Below, in pieces: positions 60,680 to 64,000 of a DNA stretch of 64,000 nt (the first letter of the stretch is position 1; each line of letters starts with the position of its first letter). This stretch comes from Corallibacter vietnamensis (GTDB lineage Bacteria; Bacteroidota; Bacteroidia; Flavobacteriales; Flavobacteriaceae): assembly GCF_039537875.1 (NCBI RefSeq), contig NZ_BAABBI010000001.1:1116001-1180000 (forward strand). The letters run 5' to 3'. Below the pieces are notes generated by a model. It did not search any database. It had not been told where the DNA came from and saw nothing but the letters and a program-made list of their open reading frames with translations. Made by a program: the position numbers and the translations under genes.

Positions 60680-62392
60680 TTATCCTATAATCATTCCTGC
60701 TATAGTTGCTGATAATAAGGATGCAATTGTTCCTCCAATTAATGCTCTTAATCCAAATTCAGAAAGTGTTTTTCGTTGGCCAGGAGCTAGTGATCCAATA
60801 CCACCAATTTGAATACCTATTGAGGCGAAGTTTGCAAATCCACATAGCATATAAGTTGCCATTATAATAGATTTTTCAAACTTTAAGTGCATGATGCTTG
60901 ATGCGTTTTTTAATTCTGCTAATTGAATATATCCTACAAATTCACTAGCTGCTAGTTTAATACCTAGTAATTGTCCCATAAGCGCCATGTCTTCTTTAGC
61001 GACACCTATAAGCCACATTAATGGCGCAAATATGTATCCTAAAATAAACTCTAAAGAAAATGCCGTATATGGCGTATTTTGAGCAATCCATGTGTTTAAC
61101 CCTACAATGCCACCTAGTTTACCAAACCCATAATTTATCATAGCAATAAAGGCTACAAATACGAGTAGCATTGCTCCAACATTAGCTGCTAGTTTTAAGC
61201 CTTCAGTAGTTCCTGTAGCAATAGCATCTAAAATATTAGAACCAATACTTTCTTGAGAAACTTCGAGTTCTGAATTTATTTTTGCTTGTTGCGGATATAA
61301 TATTTTAGAAATAACAATAGCTCCAGGAGCTGCCATTACAGAGGCTGTAAGTAAGTGTTTAGCATAAAAAACTTTTAATTCAGGATCACCACCGCCTAAA
61401 AAACCAATGTAAGCCGCCAAAACACCACCAGCTACTGTGGCCATACCGCCAACCATGACTAATAGTATTTCAGATTTAGTCATTTTTTCTAAATAGGCTT
61501 TTATCATTAAGGGTGCTTCTGTTTGACCTAAAAAGATATTACCAGCAACACTTAAACTTTCGGCGCCAGAGATACCTAATAATTTTGTTAAAATCCAAGC
61601 CATGCCTTTTACGACTACTTGTATAACTCCTAAATAAAATAATAATGAGGTAAGCGCTGAAAAGAAAATAATGGTTGGTAATACTTGAAAAACAAAAATG
61701 AACCCGAAACTTTCTACGTCCATCATACCGCCAAGTAAAAACTCACTACCAGCTTGTGTGAACTCCAATATTTTGACAAATATTTTTCCGACAAATTCAA
61801 ATGATTTTTGAACAAAAGGAATTTTAAGAACACCAATAGCCAGTAATAATTGTGCGGCTAAACCAAAACCTATGGTTTTCCAGTTAATAGCTTTACGATT
61901 TTTACTTAATATAAAAGAAACAAATAAAAGCACGAGCATTCCTAAAGCTCCTCTGGCAAGACTCTGCATAGAAAATCCTTGACTAGGAATAATGGTATCT
62001 TCAGATTTACTTAATGTTGTTGCCGCAACGTCATCTAAATTTTTTACTGATGAAAGCGTATATGTTGTGTTTTTAGTTGTTAAAACTAGTGTAGAATCTG
62101 TTAGATCTTTAATTTTATAGCGTACTGTATGCTCTTTTGGCGTGGCATAGTAAGCGACAAGTAAGCTGTTTTGATACATGTAATCACCAGTTGCTTTTGT
62201 TCTAGATTGATTGGTGATTTTAAAAGCACTATCATCAAGAGTTAAAGTGTCAGATTTTTTTATTGTTGCAAGAGAATCATTAACTGTTTGAGCTACTGCT
62301 TCAACATGCCATTTTTTTTCTATGTCTTGAGCGAATACGGATGATGTTAATCCAAAAAAAATAGCAGTAATCGCTAGTAAAAAATGTTTCAT
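60680..62392 (-). CDS. NupC-type nucleoside transporter with N-terminal periplasmic domain
   Basis: A 570-residue protein. A signal peptide (ending VFAQ, about 22) precedes about 120 residues of beta-rich, lipocalin-like sequence (VEAVAQTVNDSL; DSAFKITNQSRTKATGDYMY). The concentrative nucleoside transporter core follows from about 145 (ten or so helices; GVLKIPFVQKSFEFVG; GQTEAPLMIKAYL). Usual NupC has about 400 residues and no such domain. It should import nucleosides with Na or H ions. Close to thyA and DHFR, which fits salvage of thymidine and other nucleosides. Confidence 0.88.
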   Translation of the reverse strand: MKHFLLAITAIFFGLTSSVFAQDIEKKWHVEAVAQTVNDSLATIKKSDTLTLDDSAFKITNQSRTKATGDYMYQNSLLVAYYATPKEHTVRYKIKDLTDSTLVLTTKNTTYTLSSVKNLDDVAATTLSKSEDTIIPSQGFSMQSLARGALGMLVLLFVSFILSKNRKAINWKTIGFGLAAQLLLAIGVLKIPFVQKSFEFVGKIFVKILEFTQAGSEFLLGGMMDVESFGFIFVFQVLPTIIFFSALTSLLFYLGVIQVVVKGMAWILTKLLGISGAESLSVAGNIFLGQTEAPLMIKAYLEKMTKSEILLVMVGGMATVAGGVLAAYIGFLGGGDPELKVFYAKHLLTASVMAAPGAIVISKILYPQQAKINSELEVSQESIGSNILDAIATGTTEGLKLAANVGAMLLVFVAFIAMINYGFGKLGGIVGLNTWIAQNTPYTAFSLEFILGYIFAPLMWLIGVAKEDMALMGQLLGIKLAASEFVGYIQLAELKNASSIMHLKFEKSIIMATYMLCGFANFASIGIQIGGIGSLAPGQRKTLSEFGLRALIGGTIASLLSATIAGMIIG

Positions 62393-62409
62393 TTGTTTTA
62401 GAAAGTTAG

Positions 62410-63024
62410 TTAACGTTTAGAGATTTCGTCTCTTATTTTTGCTGCTTTTTCATAGTCTTCATTAGCAACAGCTTCATCTAGAAGGTTGTGTAATTCTTCA
62501 AGTGTTTTACCTTTAAACTGTTCTTGAGGGTTTCCTGTTTCTACTTCTTCAGCAATTAAATCATCTACTAAAATACTGTCTTCATTTGCAGGGCTTTCCT
62601 TTTCAGGGTTTATTTTTAGATAAATACCAGCTTTGTCAAGAATGTTTTTATAAGTAAATATAGGTGCTTGAAAACGTAGTGCAAGAGCAATGGCATCACT
62701 AGTACGCGCATCGATAATTTCTTCAATTTTATCACGCTCGCAAATTAAACTAGAATAAAAAACACCATCAACAAGTTTGTGAATAATGACTTGTTTGACA
62801 ATTATGTCAAAACGATCTGAAAAATTTTTAAAAAGGTCGTGTGTTAAGGGCCTTGGAGGTCGTATTTCTTTTTCTAAAGCAATGGCAATTGATTGTGCTT
62901 CAAAAGCACCAATAACTATTGGAAGTTTACGGTCACCATCTACTTCGTTTAAAATCAAAGCGTAAGCGCCATTTTGAGTTTGGCTGTACGAAATGCCCTT
63001 TATGTTAAGACGAACTAAGCTCAT
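62410..63024 (-). CDS. Bifunctional nuclease family protein (DUF151) with UVR domain
   Basis: A 204-residue protein. The BFN/DUF151 domain covers about 5-130 (GDRKLPIVIGAFEAQSIAIA; IDARTSDAIALALRF). The C-terminal UVR helical pair lies near 170-204 (LHNLLDEAVANEDYEKAAKI). The domain has reported DNase/RNase activity in plants; in bacteria the role is unclear. It lies 17 bases before the NupC gene on the same strand. Confidence 0.88.
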   Translation of the reverse strand: MSLVRLNIKGISYSQTQNGAYALILNEVDGDRKLPIVIGAFEAQSIAIALEKEIRPPRPLTHDLFKNFSDRFDIIVKQVIIHKLVDGVFYSSLICERDKIEEIIDARTSDAIALALRFQAPIFTYKNILDKAGIYLKINPEKESPANEDSILVDDLIAEEVETGNPQEQFKGKTLEELHNLLDEAVANEDYEKAAKIRDEISKR

Positions 63025-63041
63025 AAATTTAAAAACACAAA

Positions 63042-63115
63042 GAACTGTTTAAATTAGGACTTTACCAAACTGAAATTAACAGATTTGGAGATTTAGACCA
63101 AATTCAAACAGTCCT
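63042..63115. repeat. Imperfect long-range inverted repeat in the etfA-BFN spacer
   Basis: GAACTGTTTAAATT (63042-63055) and AATTCAAACAGTCC (63101-63114) pair at 12 of 14 positions, with 45 bases between that contain further CCAAA/TTTGG arms. It could fold as a leader of the BFN mRNA. Confidence 0.4.
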
Positions 63116-63140
63116 TTAACAATACAATTTATAAAAAAAA

Positions 63141-64000
63141 TTATTGTTGTGCTTTAAATTCTTTTATTTTCTCAATGAGTTTTGGTACTACTTCAAAAGC
63201 ATCACCTACAATTCCGTAATCAGCAGCTTTAAAGAAAGGTGCTTCAGGATCTGTGTTGATAACTACTTTTACTTTTGAAGCGTTGATACCTGCTAAATGC
63301 TGAATAGCTCCAGAGATTCCAACCGCAATATATAAGTTTGATGCTACTGGTTTTCCTGTTTGTCCTACGTGCTCACTGTGTGGTCTCCAACCTAAATCAC
63401 TTACAGGTTTAGAGCATGCTGTAGCAGCGCCAAGAACATCTGCTAATTCTTCTATCATTCCCCAGTTTTCAGGACCTTTTAATCCACGTCCACCAGATAC
63501 TACAACTTCAGCATCTGCAATAGTAACTTGACCTGTAACTTTATCTACAGCATCAACTTGTACTTTTATTTCTGGAATAGAAGCTGAAAAATCTTCAGCA
63601 GCTGCACTTGCAGTATTTTCTTTTAATCCGAAAGCATTTTTTGAAACTGCTACTAATTTAACATCAGAGTTAATTGTAGTCATATTAAATGCTTTGTTTG
63701 TAAATGCAGTACGTTTTACTGTAAATGGCGATGTGCTAGAAGGCGCTTCAACCACATTAGATGCAAAACCTGCATTTAAATCTACTGCTAAAAGAGGTGC
63801 TAAATACTTGCTGTCTGCACTTGAGCTTACAATAACAACTTTGGCATCTTCTTTTTCTGTAGCTTGTTTTATAATGCTTGCATAGGCATTAGCATTAAAT
63901 TTATCTAAACTAGCATCGTTAACTTTTAATACTTTGTCAACACCGTAGTTTCCTAAAGCTGATGTGTCATCGGCATTTATAGTAACTGCAGTTACTGTTG
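63141..64000 (-). CDS. etfA: Electron transfer flavoprotein subunit alpha, C-terminal part (5' end outside window)
   Basis: The frame is open on the minus strand from the window edge to a stop at 63141 (286 residues). The N-terminal half is the ETF fold (VVIVSSSADSKYLAPLLA). The FAD-binding C-terminal domain holds VSGGRGLKGPENWGMIEELA, AACSKP-like ATACSKPVSDLGWRP, VGQTGKPVASNLYIAVGISG, and NTDPEAPFFKAADYGIVGD. It forms the alpha subunit of the ETF dimer, passing electrons from acyl-CoA dehydrogenases. The start codon and etfB lie beyond the edge. Confidence 0.95.
   Translation of the reverse strand, partial: TVTAVTINADDTSALGNYGVDKVLKVNDASLDKFNANAYASIIKQATEKEDAKVVIVSSSADSKYLAPLLAVDLNAGFASNVVEAPSSTSPFTVKRTAFTNKAFNMTTINSDVKLVAVSKNAFGLKENTASAAAEDFSASIPEIKVQVDAVDKVTGQVTIADAEVVVSGGRGLKGPENWGMIEELADVLGAATACSKPVSDLGWRPHSEHVGQTGKPVASNLYIAVGISGAIQHLAGINASKVKVVINTDPEAPFFKAADYGIVGDAFEVVPKLIEKIKEFKAQQ

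Noticed and set aside
1..64000. CRISPR array, insertion sequence, integron or defence island
   Set aside because: No regularly spaced repeats, transposase, integrase or terminal inverted repeats with flanking duplications were seen; gene content is ordinary chromosome.

Overview
The window is a 64 kb piece of a low-GC (roughly one third G+C) chromosome from a member of the Flavobacteriaceae (phylum Bacteroidota), most likely a yellow-pigmented marine species. The evidence is a PorP/SprF and a PorG type IX secretion protein, the family-typical small primary sigma factor, promoters of the form TTG-N(17-23)-TAnnTTTG, many flavobacterial-type proteins, a zeaxanthin-type carotenoid operon and a lack of Shine-Dalgarno sequences. 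It is almost entirely ordinary, densely packed chromosome. I see no phage, insertion sequence, CRISPR array or defence island.

Layout. 1-8.4 kb: tail of a TolC-like efflux protein, tsaB (TTG start), an MscS channel, DUF1304, dodecin, a Nfu scaffold with a duplicated N-terminal domain, PorP/SprF, a periplasmic TPR/LytS-type kinase with its LytTR regulator, and a gamma carbonic anhydrase. 8.4-16.7 kb: murI, then the envelope block CBS-nadK-porG-uppS-bamA and two ompH genes, all on the minus strand. 16.7-22.1 kb: pdxJ, an alpha/beta hydrolase, a small membrane protein, tig, clpP and clpX. 22.2-28.2 kb: a carotenoid operon (FAS1 lipoprotein, crtI, crtB, crtZ, crtY) divergent from a MerR/B12-binding regulator of the CarH/LitR type. 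28.4-37.1 kb: GH3-like enzyme, DUF2797, two racemases, an M20 amidohydrolase, a frameshifted sodium:solute symporter, GNAT, rpsU and the primary sigma factor. 37.2-43.7 kb: an AsmA-like protein, a queuosine-precursor transporter, a FolK-deoxynucleoside kinase fusion, a GyrI-like protein, an AraC regulator and DUF983. 43.7-46.4 kb: an arsenic operon (arsR, DUF6428, arsC, ACR3). 46.4-51.5 kb: two methyltransferases, mutS, tRNA-Gly and tRNA-Leu, the only gene gap over 300 bp, and an 11-mer-repeat lipoprotein. 51.6-64 kb: waaA, a DegT aminotransferase, galE, a small orphan gene, lspA, fabD, a FAD protein, a membrane-anchored DHFR, thyA, a NupC transporter, a bifunctional nuclease and the C-terminal part of etfA (cut by the window edge).

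How the genes work together. The strongest regulatory story is the carotenoid locus. The regulator keeps both cobalamin-binding signatures of CarH (W-x9-EH and E-x-H-x2-G). The 150 bp between it and the FAS1-crt operon holds two copies of one operator plan (TTTGTCTA-N18-TRGACAAA, with R = A or G), 52 bp apart, plus a third related site over the regulator's own promoter. This predicts B12-dependent, probably light-dependent, control of pigment synthesis and of the FAS1 lipoprotein. The arsenic operon carries two near-identical 16-bp dyads, one before arsR and one before the structural genes. A folate/thymidylate group (DHFR, thyA, NupC; elsewhere FolK-dNK) suggests coupled nucleoside salvage and folate metabolism.

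Oddities worth checking: the homopolymer frameshift in the symporter, the 2TM-DHFR fusion, a perfect 14-bp inverted repeat inside tsaB, a nested inverted repeat before the small orphan gene at 55.3 kb, and unexplained sequence at 50.6-51.1 kb. Several genes start with non-ATG codons (tsaB, bamA, mutS TTG; uppS GTG).
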